NCBI RefSeq assembly: GCF_000719285.1
Contig: NZ_JOFS01000007.1
Coordinates: forward strand, 1 to 64,000
Source of the DNA: Streptomyces bicolor
GTDB lineage: Bacteria > Actinomycetota > Actinomycetes > Streptomycetales > Streptomycetaceae
DNA: 64,000 nucleotides
Reading direction: 5' to 3'
Positions 27,500 to 36,353 of this stretch are shown in pieces (the stretch's first letter is position 1; the number at the start of each line of letters is the position of its first letter). A program made the translations under genes and the position numbers. The notes under the pieces were generated by a model. The model made no database searches and was not told the origin of the DNA. It saw only the letters and a list, made by a program, of their open reading frames with translations.

Positions 27500-28894
27500 A
27501 TGACCACCCTGGCACCGACCCCCGCGACCGCCCCGCGCGGCGCCGTCGCACCCGGCCCGCGGGGAGTCCCCCTGCTGGGCAACCTGCCCCAGTGGAAGTC
27601 GGACACCGCCCAGTTCCTGCTGCGCGCCCAGCGCGACCACGGCGAGGTCGCCCGGCTGCGCCTCGGCCCGTACACGGTGCACCTGGTGACGGCTCCCGAC
27701 GCCGTGGGACGGGTCCTGAAGGAGAACAGCGGCAACTACACGCGCGGGGTGCTCTACGAGCAGTTCCGGATCGTCATGGGCGACGGGCTGCTCACCACCG
27801 ACGGCGACTACTGGAAGGCCCACCGGCGCGCGGTCCAGCCCGTGTTCCTGCGCAAGGCGGTCGCCGCCATCGGCCCCAACGTGGTGCGCGCCACCCGCGA
27901 GATGCTCGACGACTGGGAGGTCCGTGCCCGCCGCGGCGAGCCCGTCGACCTGGTCACCGAGACCCTGCGCCTGACCCTCGTCACGCTCAGCCGCTCACTG
28001 TTCGGCTACGACATCCGCCCTGCCGCGCCGGTCATGAAGGACATCGTCGACAACGTGATCGAAGTGATGTTCAAGCACGGGTCGGTCGGCGAGATGCTGC
28101 CCTCCTGGCTGCCGACCAGGCGCAACCGGCTCATCGCCCGCGACCGGCGGATCTTCACCCGGCTCGTCACCGAGATCCGCGACCGGCACGCGGCCACCGG
28201 GGAAGGGCCGCTGATGGAGCTCATGGAGGCGGCCACCGACCCGGTCACCGGCGCCCGCTGGACCGACGACGAGATCCGTGACGAGATGCTCACCATCTAT
28301 CTCGCCGGACACGAGACCACCGCGGTCGCCCTGCTGTGGACTCTGGTCTCCCTCGCCCGCCACCCGTCAGTCGGCGAGGAGCTGGACGAGGAGCTGGCAC
28401 GGGTGCTGGGCGGCGCCGAGCCCGCCGCCGAGGACGTGGAGCGGCTGCCGTACACCAGCCAGGTCGTCGACGAGAGCCTGCGGATGTACCCGCCGATCTG
28501 GATCTACCCACGGGACGCCGTGGCCGACGACGAACTCGGCGGCTTCCACATCCCCGGCGGCTCCTCCGTGCTGCTCTCGCCCCTGGTCTCCCACCGTAAC
28601 CCCCGGTACTGGGACAACCCCGAGGCCTTCGACCCGCACCGCTTCGACCCGGAGCAGGTCAGGGAACGGCCCCGGATGACCTACTTTCCGTTCGGTGCCG
28701 GCGCCCGCATGTGCATCGGCAACTTCATGGCCCTGCTGGAACTGCGGATGATCACGGCCATGATCCACCAGCGGTTCCGGCTCAAGCTGGTGCCCGGCGA
28801 CTTCCTGCGCTACGGAGACACCTCCATCTCGCTGCGCCCGCTGACCAAGGTGCTCGCCCTGCCTGAGCCGCGCGAGGCGGGAGCCCGGGCATGA
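27500..28894 (+). CDS. Cytochrome P450 (fatty-acid/CYP4- or CYP102-like type)
   Basis: A 464-residue P450. An early proline-rich PGPRGVPLLGNLPQ, WKAHRRAVQPVF, the I-helix AGHETTAVALLW, the ExxR ESLRMYPP, PERF-like DPHRFDPEQ and heme loop FGAGARMCIGNFMA place it nearer to the eukaryote-like, fatty-acid-oxidising class than to standard Streptomyces P450s. It is therefore a candidate for terminal or in-chain oxidation of the PKS acyl chain. Its last codons overlap the aldehyde dehydrogenase start (28891), so hydroxylation and aldehyde oxidation are probably successive steps. Confidence 0.9.
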   Translation: MTTLAPTPATAPRGAVAPGPRGVPLLGNLPQWKSDTAQFLLRAQRDHGEVARLRLGPYTVHLVTAPDAVGRVLKENSGNYTRGVLYEQFRIVMGDGLLTTDGDYWKAHRRAVQPVFLRKAVAAIGPNVVRATREMLDDWEVRARRGEPVDLVTETLRLTLVTLSRSLFGYDIRPAAPVMKDIVDNVIEVMFKHGSVGEMLPSWLPTRRNRLIARDRRIFTRLVTEIRDRHAATGEGPLMELMEAATDPVTGARWTDDEIRDEMLTIYLAGHETTAVALLWTLVSLARHPSVGEELDEELARVLGGAEPAAEDVERLPYTSQVVDESLRMYPPIWIYPRDAVADDELGGFHIPGGSSVLLSPLVSHRNPRYWDNPEAFDPHRFDPEQVRERPRMTYFPFGAGARMCIGNFMALLELRMITAMIHQRFRLKLVPGDFLRYGDTSISLRPLTKVLALPEPREAGARA

Positions 28895-30342
28895 CCACCG
28901 CCGCCGATCCGCCGCACGCCGCCCCCACGGCCACCTCCGGCACACCCGACGTCGCCGCCGCCGTGTCCGCCGCCCGCAGCGCGCAGCCCGCCTGGGACGC
29001 GCTCGGCTTCGCCGGGCGGCGCAAGGCCCTCCAGGCCTGGTGCGCGCTGATCCTGCGCCGCTCGGACGAACTGGTCGACCTCATCCGCGCCGAAACCGGC
29101 AAGACGGCCGACGACGCCCGGCTCGAGGTGATCCTCGCCGCCCACCACCTGCGCTGGACCGCCGCCCACGCCGCCCGGGTCCTCGGCCCGCGCCGGGTCT
29201 CGCCCGGGCTGCTGATGTTCCCTCACGCGGTCACGGTGGCCCACCGCCCGCTCGGGGTCGTCGGCGTCATCGGCCCCTGGAACTACCCGGCGTTCATCCC
29301 CGTCGGCCCCGTCTCGGCCGCCCTCGCCGGCGGCAACACCGTCGTGCTGAAGCCCAGCGAACTCACCCCGAGGACCGGCGAGTGGCTGGCGGCCACCCTC
29401 GCCGAGGTCACCGGCGGGATCCGGGTGCTGCACGTCGTCACGGGAGACGGGGCGGCCGGCGAGGCGCTGTGCCGGGCCGCCGTCGACAAGATCTCCTTCA
29501 CCGGCTCCAGCGCCACCGCACGCCGCGTCATGGCGGCGTGCGCCGACCGGCTGACCCCGGTGGTGATCGAGGGCGGCGGCAAGGACGCCATGATCGTCGC
29601 CGCCGACGCCGACCTCGACGCCGCCGCCGACGCCGCGGTCTGGGCGGCAATGACCAACGCCGGGCAGACCTGCGTCGGCCTGGAACGCGTCTACGCCGTC
29701 GATACCGTCGCCGACCGATTCCTGGACCTGGTCACCGAGCGCGCGGCCGCCCTCCGCGTCGGCGACGGGCCCGACGCCGACCTCGGCCGGATCGTGCTGC
29801 CCCGGCAACTCGACGTCATCGCCGCCCAGGTGCGCGACGCGCTGGCCCGCGGCGCCCGCGCCGTCCTCGGCGGCCCGCAGTCCATCACCCCGCCGTACGT
29901 CGCGCCGATCGTCCTCGCCGACGTCCCCGAGGACGCGGCCGCCGTCACCGAGGAGACCTTCGGACCGGTGCTCGTCGTGAACCGGGTGACCTCCGTGGCG
30001 GAGGCCGTGGAGCGCGCCAACGCCAGTGACTACGGACTGGGCGCCTCCGTCTTCACCCGCGACCGCGGGCGCGGCCGCGGCGTCGCCGCCCGGCTGCGGG
30101 CCGGAATGGTGTCCGTCAACGCCGTGATCGCCTTCGCCGGAATGCCCGCCGTCCCCTTCGGCGGGGTCGGTGACTCCGGTTTCGGCCGGGTCCACGGCCC
30201 CGACGGGCTGCGCGAGTTCACCCGCACCCAGGCCATCACCAGCCAGCGGTTCCGGCCGCCGATGCAGCCCACCTCCTTCCGCCGACGCCCCGGCACGATG
30301 CCGACCCTCGTGCGCCTGGTGCGCACCCTCTACGGCCGGTGA
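28891..30342 (+). CDS. Aldehyde dehydrogenase
   Basis: A 483-residue NAD(P)-dependent aldehyde dehydrogenase of the ALDH superfamily. Motifs: GVVGVIGPWNYP and VVLKPSELTP for cofactor binding, FTGSSATARRV, the general base Glu in VIEGGGKDAM (usually ELGGK, so slightly changed), the nucleophile Cys in NAGQTCVGLERV, and EETFGPVL. A basic C-terminal tail (QPTSFRRRPGT) resembles membrane-associated fatty aldehyde dehydrogenases. It starts at ATG 28891 inside the P450 gene, so the pair is coupled. Probable task: oxidise a P450/SDR-generated aldehyde on the acyl chain to an acid. Confidence 0.9.
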   Translation: MTTAADPPHAAPTATSGTPDVAAAVSAARSAQPAWDALGFAGRRKALQAWCALILRRSDELVDLIRAETGKTADDARLEVILAAHHLRWTAAHAARVLGPRRVSPGLLMFPHAVTVAHRPLGVVGVIGPWNYPAFIPVGPVSAALAGGNTVVLKPSELTPRTGEWLAATLAEVTGGIRVLHVVTGDGAAGEALCRAAVDKISFTGSSATARRVMAACADRLTPVVIEGGGKDAMIVAADADLDAAADAAVWAAMTNAGQTCVGLERVYAVDTVADRFLDLVTERAAALRVGDGPDADLGRIVLPRQLDVIAAQVRDALARGARAVLGGPQSITPPYVAPIVLADVPEDAAAVTEETFGPVLVVNRVTSVAEAVERANASDYGLGASVFTRDRGRGRGVAARLRAGMVSVNAVIAFAGMPAVPFGGVGDSGFGRVHGPDGLREFTRTQAITSQRFRPPMQPTSFRRRPGTMPTLVRLVRTLYGR

Positions 30343-30406
30343 CGGCGCTCCCGGCCACCTGGCGCCGACGCGTCGCGCACCCGCCCCCCAAAGGAGCACG
30401 CAGAAC

Positions 30407-31669
30407 GTGACCACCACCCTGACCACCGGGCTGGCCCGGCTCGCCGACCCCGCCTCCCGGGCCCACCCCTACCCGCTCCTGCGCGAACTGCGGGAGGCGT
30501 CACCTTTCACCGACCCCGCGAGCGGCATCGTCGTCGTCGGCCGCCGGGCCGACTGCGAGACCGTGCTGCGCAGCCCCCGGGTCGGGAGCAATCGGCTGGG
30601 CGCCGGGATCACCAAGGTGCCCCAGCAGCCCAACCTGATGAACCTGGACGCGCCGGACCACACCCGGCTGCGCCGGCTCGCCGGAAAGGCGTTCAAGCCG
30701 CGGGTCGTCGAACGCTGGCGGCCCCGGGTCAGGGCCATCGTGCGCGAACTGCTCACGGACATCGCCGCGAGCGGCGCCGACGGCGTGGACATGGTCTCCG
30801 CCTTCGCCTACCCACTGCCCGTCCGGGTCATCTGCGAGATGCTCGGCGTGCCCCGCGAGGACCACCCGGTCTTCGAGAAGTGGGCGCACTCCATCGCCTA
30901 CACCGTCGACCCCCAACTGGTCCCCGGCGAACTGACCACCGAGGTCGAACGCAACGTCGAGGAGGCCCGCGCCGGCTTCGTCGGCTACTTCTCCCGGCTG
31001 ATCGCGGAACGCAAGCGGGAACCACGCGCCGACGTCCTTTCCGAGCTGATCGCCGCCGAGGAGGGAGGTGACCAGCTCGACGAACGGGAACTGATCCTCA
31101 CCTGCGTCCTGCTGCTGGTCGCCGGCCACGAGACCACCGCCAACCTGATCCTCAACGGCGTCCTCGGCCTGCTGCGCCACCCCGACCAGCTGCGGCTGCT
31201 GCGCGAGCGGCCCGAACTCGCCGAGGCGGCCGTCGAGGAGGTCCTGCGCTACGACGCCCCGGCCCAGATGGTCACCCGGATCGCCCGGGAGCCCTTCACC
31301 CTGGGCGACCACGAAGTGGCCGCCGGACAACCTCTGTTGCTGCTGCTGGCCGCCGCGAACCGGGACCCCCGCCAGCACCACGAGCCCGACCGCTTCGACA
31401 TCACCCGGGGCGATCCGGGACACCTGGGCTTCGCCGCCGGACCGCACTTCTGCCTCGGCTCGGTGCTGGCCCGCATGGAAGGCGCCATCGCTCTCGACGC
31501 CTTCGCCCAGGCGTTCGTCGAGCCGAAGCTGGACGAGGCGTCGCTGCACTACCGGCCGCACGTCGCCGTACGCGGCCCCGACCATCTGCGGATCACCTTC
31601 CAGGCCGTCCGGCTCGACTCGCTGCCCGCCGCCGGCCCGGCCGAGGAGAGCGAGGCCGCACATGGCTGA
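30407..31669 (+). CDS. Cytochrome P450, ferredoxin-linked
   Basis: A 420-residue standard actinomycete P450. I-helix VAGHETTANLILNG, ExxR EEVLRY, heme loop FAAGPHFCLGSVLARME. GTG 30407 has AAGGAG ten bases upstream. The 3' end overlaps the ferredoxin gene, which strongly suggests that the two proteins work as an electron-transfer pair. It differs from the fatty-acid-type P450 two genes upstream, so the cluster has two different oxidations. Substrate and position are unknown. Confidence 0.92.
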   Translation: MTTTLTTGLARLADPASRAHPYPLLRELREASPFTDPASGIVVVGRRADCETVLRSPRVGSNRLGAGITKVPQQPNLMNLDAPDHTRLRRLAGKAFKPRVVERWRPRVRAIVRELLTDIAASGADGVDMVSAFAYPLPVRVICEMLGVPREDHPVFEKWAHSIAYTVDPQLVPGELTTEVERNVEEARAGFVGYFSRLIAERKREPRADVLSELIAAEEGGDQLDERELILTCVLLLVAGHETTANLILNGVLGLLRHPDQLRLLRERPELAEAAVEEVLRYDAPAQMVTRIAREPFTLGDHEVAAGQPLLLLLAAANRDPRQHHEPDRFDITRGDPGHLGFAAGPHFCLGSVLARMEGAIALDAFAQAFVEPKLDEASLHYRPHVAVRGPDHLRITFQAVRLDSLPAAGPAEESEAAHG

Positions 31670-31892
31670 GCGGCAGTGGGAGGTGACCGTCGATCAGGAG
31701 CGGTGCGCCGGCTCCGGCGTGTGCGTGGCCGTGGCGGCCGGCCACTTCGTGGTGCGCGACCGCCGGTCCCACGCGCTGAGCCCCGTCACCGCACCCGACG
31801 ACGCGGTCCTGGACGCCGCAGAGACCTGCCCCATGGAGGCCATCACGGTCCGCGAGTCCGGCACCGGCACCCTGCTCGCCCCGGTGGAATGA
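31662..31892 (+). CDS. [3Fe-4S] ferredoxin for the P450
   Basis: A 76-residue P450-type ferredoxin. Cysteines lie in RCAGSGVCVAVA and AETCPMEAI: three ligands in the spacing of [3Fe-4S] ferredoxins, with a non-Cys at the fourth site. Acidic, normal length. ATG 31662 overlaps the P450 end by eight bases, and its stop overlaps the next start (ATGA at 31889). It passes electrons from a ferredoxin reductase encoded elsewhere to the P450. Confidence 0.92.
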   Translation: MAERQWEVTVDQERCAGSGVCVAVAAGHFVVRDRRSHALSPVTAPDDAVLDAAETCPMEAITVRESGTGTLLAPVE

Positions 31893-32371
31893 CCGCGCCC
31901 GACGCGGTCCGGCCGGGTGACCTCGTCACGGTGACCCACCGGCCGCACCCGCTCGCCGGCCGGCGGCTGCCGGTGCGCGCGGTCCGCGGCCGCGGTGCCG
32001 AGAGCCTGCTGTGCGAACGCCCCGGCGGCGGGCTGGTGACCGTCCTGCGGTCCTGGACGGACCGGGCATCGGACGCCCGGCCCGTCCAGGACCGCGAACC
32101 ACGCCGTGCGGCGGGACATGAGATACGCCTCGCGGCACGTCCCGAGATCACCGGCGGCGGTGCCTTCCAGGTCTCCGACACCGCCCTGCACCGGCTGCGC
32201 GCCTCGCTGGCGCTGTCGGTGGAACGCCTCGTCGGGCTGGACGCCGCGAAATACTCCGCCACCGCCGGAATTCCGCGGCCGCCGCACCGGCTTTTCTCGG
32301 CAGCTGAGAAAGAGAGGCCGGTTTCTCATCCCGTGAGAAAGCGCGGACGGAATGTGGCGACGTCTGATTGA
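31889..32371 (+). CDS. Small DUF5372-like protein, end overlaps cluster operators
   Basis: A possible 160-residue protein, start ATG 31889 overlapping the ferredoxin stop. Its first ~60 residues (DLVTVTHRPHPLAGRRLP, then LVTVLRSWTDRA) match the DUF5372 pattern as I remember it, VTHPxHPLxG followed by a SWTD motif. That family is of unknown function and often lies near transposon genes. The C-terminal third has no recognisable fold, and its codons overlap two copies of the cluster palindrome and the -35 of the next promoter. The true 3' coding end may therefore be degenerate. Coupling argues for expression; function unknown. Confidence 0.5.
   Translation: MTAPDAVRPGDLVTVTHRPHPLAGRRLPVRAVRGRGAESLLCERPGGGLVTVLRSWTDRASDARPVQDREPRRAAGHEIRLAARPEITGGGAFQVSDTALHRLRASLALSVERLVGLDAAKYSATAGIPRPPHRLFSAAEKERPVSHPVRKRGRNVATSD
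32293..32340. promoter_or_regulatory. Two operator palindromes TTTCTC-N7-GAGAAA (locus 2)
   Basis: Perfect copies at 32293-32311 (spacer GGCAGCT) and 32322-32340 (spacer ATCCCGT), starts 29 bp apart. The proximal copy ends 27 bases before the -35 of the MFS-mtnA promoter, almost the same geometry as locus 1. They lie inside the end of a small reading frame. Confidence 0.85.
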
Positions 32372-32398
32372 CGAAGCCTCAGAACCTGTTGTTAAGCT
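32368..32398 (+). promoter_or_regulatory. Promoter of the MFS-mtnA unit
   Basis: TTGACG (32368-32373), an 18-base spacer and TTAAGCT (32392-32398). The stretch TGATTGACGAA...TTGTTAAGCTG is nearly the same as at 14226-14261, indicating a shared promoter type used with the TTTCTC palindrome. Confidence 0.55.
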
Positions 32399-32481
32399 GC
32401 CCGGACCGATTTTTCGGCCGGGGGCCCGGGGATATTCCGGCGGCGAGAAGAGAATCACCCCGATTCATGGGAGTTGTCCGC

Positions 32482-33828
32482 ATGACGAAAAGGCCTGCCG
32501 CCCTCCTGCGAGGCTGCGGGAAACTGCTCCTGGGCATGGAGTGGGACCCCGTACTGGGGCGTGCGGCAGTGGTGCACCTGATCAGCGGCGCCTCCTTCTC
32601 CACTTTCTGGAGTTATGCCGGCGTCTGGGCGATCGAGGCATTGGGCGCCACCACCGGTCAGGTGGGCGTCATGTTTCTCCTCAGCGCCGTCCTCAGCCCG
32701 CCCGCGGCCTGGCTGGGCGGTTTCGTGTCCGATGTGGTGGGCCGCCGCAGCGTGTTGGTGATGAGCACCGGCATCCAGTCCCTGCTGATCCTCGGTCTGT
32801 GCCTCGTCGGACACAGCGCGGCCTGGGGCATCGCCCTGGTCGTCGTGGCCGGGGTGGTGTGGGCACCGGGACGCTCCGCCGTCAACGCCATCGTCGCGGA
32901 CGTCACCCCGCCCGAACGCCACGACCAGGCGTACGCGGCCCTGCGCACCGCCAACAACCTCGGCGTCGTCGTCGGCCCCCCGCTGGCCGCGCTGCTCCTG
33001 TTCCTCGGCGACTGGACCGCGTTTGTGCTCGGCATCGCCCTGCTCGGCGCTCTCACCTGCGGGCTCGCCGTGCGGCTCCTGCCCCGCGACCGGGTCCGCG
33101 GCCCCCGCGGCGGCACCGCCGCGCAGACCGCGCGCGTGGTGCTGACGGACCGGTCCCTCCTGCTGCTGCTGGTGGCGACGCTCCTCGGATTCATGGTCTA
33201 CATGTCCTTCGAGACGGTCCTGCCGGTCATCGCCGTCACATCCTTCGGGTTCGCGCCCGAGACCTGGGGCCTGCTGTACGCGGTGAATCCCGTGGTGGTG
33301 CTGCTCTTCCAGATGCCCCTGACCCGCTGGACGCGGAGCTGGCCGACCTCGGTCACGCTGAGCCTCGGCGTGCTGCTGATGGGCCCTCCGTTCCTGCTCT
33401 TCCTGGTCTCCCATCACATGGCGGTCGTCGTGCTGGTGGTGCTCGTCTTCGCCTTCGGCGAGATGCTCTGGGTGCCCACCATGCAGGCCACCGTCGCCCG
33501 CCTGGCGCCGCCCCACCTGCACGGGGCCTACCTCGGCGGTTACACCAGCAGCCAGCTGCTGGCCTGGATGATCGCGCCGCTCACCGGACTGCGCCTGGAG
33601 GAGGCCCTCGGGGAGCGCGCCATCTGGGTCTTCTTCACCGCGCTGTCGGCCGTCAGCGTCGTCGCCGGACTCGCGGCGGTCCGCCGCCGGCACCGCATCA
33701 CGACGGGCGACCGCAAGGGCCACCGCATCGACGACCGCGGCAGCCATCGCCTCGCCGCCCGCACCGCCGACCGGGCCGATGCGCCGGCGTCCGTCCACCC
33801 CGACCCCTCCCCGGAGAAAGCCCCGTGA
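32482..33828 (+). CDS. MFS transporter coupled to mtnA
   Basis: A 448-residue MFS permease with about 12 membrane segments (SGASFSTFWSYAGVWAIEAL, the loop GGFVSDVVGRRSVLVMS after segment 2, APGRSAVNAIVADVTPPE). The DHA1/YajR-like signature suggests export. The C-terminal ~45 residues are a soluble basic tail. ATG 32482 with GGGAG nine bases upstream is preferred; ATG 32467 is possible. The stop overlaps the mtnA start (GTGA at 33825). Its own operator pair makes it part of the cluster regulon, so it probably exports the product or gives self-protection. Confidence 0.85.
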   Translation: MTKRPAALLRGCGKLLLGMEWDPVLGRAAVVHLISGASFSTFWSYAGVWAIEALGATTGQVGVMFLLSAVLSPPAAWLGGFVSDVVGRRSVLVMSTGIQSLLILGLCLVGHSAAWGIALVVVAGVVWAPGRSAVNAIVADVTPPERHDQAYAALRTANNLGVVVGPPLAALLLFLGDWTAFVLGIALLGALTCGLAVRLLPRDRVRGPRGGTAAQTARVVLTDRSLLLLLVATLLGFMVYMSFETVLPVIAVTSFGFAPETWGLLYAVNPVVVLLFQMPLTRWTRSWPTSVTLSLGVLLMGPPFLLFLVSHHMAVVVLVVLVFAFGEMLWVPTMQATVARLAPPHLHGAYLGGYTSSQLLAWMIAPLTGLRLEEALGERAIWVFFTALSAVSVVAGLAAVRRRHRITTGDRKGHRIDDRGSHRLAARTADRADAPASVHPDPSPEKAP

Positions 33829-34865
33829 GCCACGAACCGCGCGCCGTCAGCTGGACGGGCACCGCCCTGTCCCTCATCGACCAGACGGCCCTGCCCCGAA
33901 CCCTCCGGCGTCTGGACGTCCGCGACGTGGACACGCTGATCGACGCGATCGTCCGGCTCGCGGTGCGCGGAGCTCCCGCCATCGGGGCGGCCGGTGCCTA
34001 CGGTGTCGCCCTGGCCGTGGCCCAGGCCCGTCGGGAGAACTGGACCGACCGCGAACTGGCCGACGCCGTCGCCCGCCTGCGCGCCGCGCGCCCCACCGCG
34101 GTGAACCTCGCCGTCTGCGTGGACCGGGCCGCCGCGCGGATCCCGGAGGGCCTGGACGCCGTACTCGCCGAGGCCGACGCCATCATCCGCCAGGATCTGG
34201 CGGCCAACCGGGCCATGGCCGAGGCCGGCGCCGACTGGCTGCTCAAGCGGGTGGACGCCGACCGGCCGCTGCGGATCCTCACCCACTGCAACACCGGCGC
34301 GCTCGCCACCGCGGGTATCGGCACCGCGCTCGGTGTCATCCGGGAACTGCACGGGCGGGGCCTGCTCGAAACGGTGTACGTCGACGAGACGCGTCCCCTG
34401 CTGCAAGGGGCGCGGCTGACGGCGTGGGAGCTGGCGCAAGAGGGAATCCCGCACCAGGTGCAGGTGGACGCGGCGGCCGCGGCCACCGTCGTCGGCGGGC
34501 TGGTCGACGCCGCGATCGTCGGCGCGGACCGGATCACCCGCAACGGCGACACCGCCAACAAGACGGGCACCCTGGGCATCGCCCTCGCCTGTGCCCACGC
34601 GGGTCTGCCCTTCATGGTGGCCGCGCCCACCAGCACACTGGACCTCGCCACGGCCACGGGCGCTTCGATCCGCATCGAGCAACGCGGGGAGGAGGAGGTG
34701 CTGAACCTGACAGCCGGCGCCATCACCGCCCCGAACGGCACCCGGACCCGCGCCCACAACCCCGCTTTCGACGTCACCCCCGGCACCCTTGTCACCGCGC
34801 TGGTGACGGAACGAGGGGTCCTGGAGGTCGCTGCGGGCGAACTGCCGGGGGACCACTGGAACTGA
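33825..34865 (+). CDS. mtnA: Methylthioribose-1-phosphate isomerase
   Basis: A 346-residue enzyme that isomerises 5-methylthioribose-1-phosphate to methylthioribulose-1-phosphate, the second step after MTA cleavage in methionine salvage. Family motifs are RGAPAIGAAGAYG near residue 48, the catalytic Cys in THCNTGALATAG (~155), DETRPLLQGARLTAWEL and the catalytic Asp in GADRITRNGDTANKTGT (~235). GTG 33825 has GGAG nine bases upstream and overlaps the transporter stop. It converges on mtnB and lies beside mtnDCB. It is unusual to find it inside a biosynthetic cluster. Confidence 0.95.
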   Translation: MSHEPRAVSWTGTALSLIDQTALPRTLRRLDVRDVDTLIDAIVRLAVRGAPAIGAAGAYGVALAVAQARRENWTDRELADAVARLRAARPTAVNLAVCVDRAAARIPEGLDAVLAEADAIIRQDLAANRAMAEAGADWLLKRVDADRPLRILTHCNTGALATAGIGTALGVIRELHGRGLLETVYVDETRPLLQGARLTAWELAQEGIPHQVQVDAAAAATVVGGLVDAAIVGADRITRNGDTANKTGTLGIALACAHAGLPFMVAAPTSTLDLATATGASIRIEQRGEEEVLNLTAGAITAPNGTRTRAHNPAFDVTPGTLVTALVTERGVLEVAAGELPGDHWN

Positions 34866-34903
34866 CGCCGAGCCCGGCCGACCGGTTCGCCTGGCAGGGG
34901 AGG

Positions 34904-34928
34904 GCCGGGGCGGTGCCCCTTCCCCGGC
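34904..34928. terminator. G/C-rich stem between convergent mtnA and mtnB
   Basis: GCCGGGG (34904-34910) pairs with CCCCGGC (34922-34928), within a longer G/C-rich region that can also fold in other ways up to about 34965. It lies between the two converging stops (34865 and 34984). Confidence 0.45.
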
Positions 34929-34983
34929 GGGCCGGGGGGCGGCTCCCTTGGCCCCCTTCCCCCCGACCCACTCGCCTCGCCGC

Positions 34984-35619
34984 CTACCGGCCCCGCTCCT
35001 GCGCGAGCTCCAGTTCGAGCAGCCACTCCACGACCTCCGTGTGACGGCGGGCCTCTGAGAGGTCCGCGCCCCACGTGTACAGGCCGTGGCCCGCCACCAC
35101 GACCCCCGGGACCAGGGGGTTCAGGGCTGCCTGAAGGCGGTCGCCGAGGACGCGCATGTCCTGAGAGTTGCCGATCACCGGCAGCACGACCTCTTCGTCG
35201 TGGGCGGAGCGCCCGATGCCCTTGAGCATCTCCAGGTCGCGGAACACGATGCCACCGGGCCGTCGGCGGCCCATCGCCACGGAGGCGACGGTGTGCACAT
35301 GGACGACGGCGCCGGCGCCGGTCAGCCGGACCACCCGCGCGTGCAGGGCGGCCTCGGCGGACGGCTTCCCGGCGGCCCCGGTGCCCGGCACCGCCCTGCC
35401 CTCCCCGTCCACCGGCACCACGTCCCGCGCACCCAGCTCGCCCTTGTCCAGCCCGCTCGCGGTGACCAGCAGGCGCAGCGGGTCCCGGCCGGTGACCACG
35501 GACAGGTTTCCCGATGTGCCGCGCATCCACCCGAGTGCCGCGAACCGCGCCGCCTCCGCGGCCAGCGCCCCGCCCCAGCCCGTCGTTCGAGGCGCGCCCG
35601 TGGTGATGGTGCCCGTCAT
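34984..35619 (-). CDS. mtnB: Methylthioribulose-1-phosphate dehydratase
   Basis: A 211-residue class II aldolase-fold enzyme that dehydrates methylthioribulose-1-phosphate to the diketone phosphate of the salvage pathway. Seen: MRGTSGNLSV and TASGLDKGEL at the N-terminal half, AEAALHARVVRL, the zinc ligands in VVHVHTVASVAM and GHGLYTWGADL. ATG 35619 overlaps the mtnC stop (ATGA). It is the last gene of the mtnD-mtnC-mtnB operon on the minus strand. Confidence 0.93.
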   Translation of the reverse strand: MTGTITTGAPRTTGWGGALAAEAARFAALGWMRGTSGNLSVVTGRDPLRLLVTASGLDKGELGARDVVPVDGEGRAVPGTGAAGKPSAEAALHARVVRLTGAGAVVHVHTVASVAMGRRRPGGIVFRDLEMLKGIGRSAHDEEVVLPVIGNSQDMRVLGDRLQAALNPLVPGVVVAGHGLYTWGADLSEARRHTEVVEWLLELELAQERGR

Positions 35620-36353
35620 GCCGTTCCCTCCGCGAGTTCCAGGTCGAGGTCGAGGTCGATGTCGGTGAAGGAGCGCGCCGCGGGGTGGGCCGTACGGCCC
35701 GACGCGCTGTGCGGCTCCTCCGGACGGATCAGGGCGCCGGTCAGCCATCCGGCCTCCCGCGCCGCGTCCAGTTCGCTCGCCCGGTCGGAGAGGAACAGGG
35801 TGGCCGCGGGCGGCACTCCGGTGGCGGCCGTGATGGCGCGGTAGGACGCGGACGCCGTCTTGGGCCCGGCGGTGCGGGTGTCGAAGAAGCCGCTGACCAG
35901 CGGCCGCAGGTCGCCCTGCGGGGTGTGCCCGAACCAGGAGCGCTGCGCGGACACCGAGCCGGAGGAGTAGACGTACAGACGCGCTCCCCGCTCGTGCCAG
36001 CTCCGCAGGACGGGGACGACATCGGGGTAGAAGTGCGCGGTGAGATCGCCGCGCGCGAAGCCTTCCGCCCAGATGATGCCCTGGAGCGTCTTCAGCGGGG
36101 TGACCTTCCGGTCCTCGTCCAGCCACGCGCCGAGGGCACGCTCGACCCGGTCGGCGTCCGCCTCCGGCTCGCCGATCAGCTCCCGGACCTGCTCGACTGC
36201 GGCCCGGACCTCCGGCTCGTCCCGCCGTTCGGTCAGCAGCCGCGCGAAGCGCCGGCGCGAATAGGGGTACAGGACGTCCGTGACATGGCGGGTCGCGCTG
36301 GTGGTGCCCTCGATGTCGAGCACCACGGCCGTCGCCCTGAAGCGCGGCGTCAC
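35616..36353 (-). CDS. mtnC: Enolase-phosphatase
   Basis: A 245-residue haloacid-dehalogenase-type enzyme that enolises and dephosphorylates the diketone intermediate to acireductone. Motifs: [15 protein letters not shown] (nucleophile Asp), [16 protein letters not shown] (motif II), Lys in [14 protein letters not shown] and the final [20 protein letters not shown] 36353 overlaps the mtnD stop. A short repeated Asp/Leu tract ([12 protein letters not shown]) ends the protein, beyond the usual family length. One enzyme here does what MtnW and MtnX do in Bacillus. Confidence 0.93.
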   Translation of the reverse strand: MTPRFRATAVVLDIEGTTSATRHVTDVLYPYSRRRFARLLTERRDEPEVRAAVEQVRELIGEPEADADRVERALGAWLDEDRKVTPLKTLQGIIWAEGFARGDLTAHFYPDVVPVLRSWHERGARLYVYSSGSVSAQRSWFGHTPQGDLRPLVSGFFDTRTAGPKTASASYRAITAATGVPPAATLFLSDRASELDAAREAGWLTGALIRPEEPHSASGRTAHPAARSFTDIDLDLDLELAEGTA

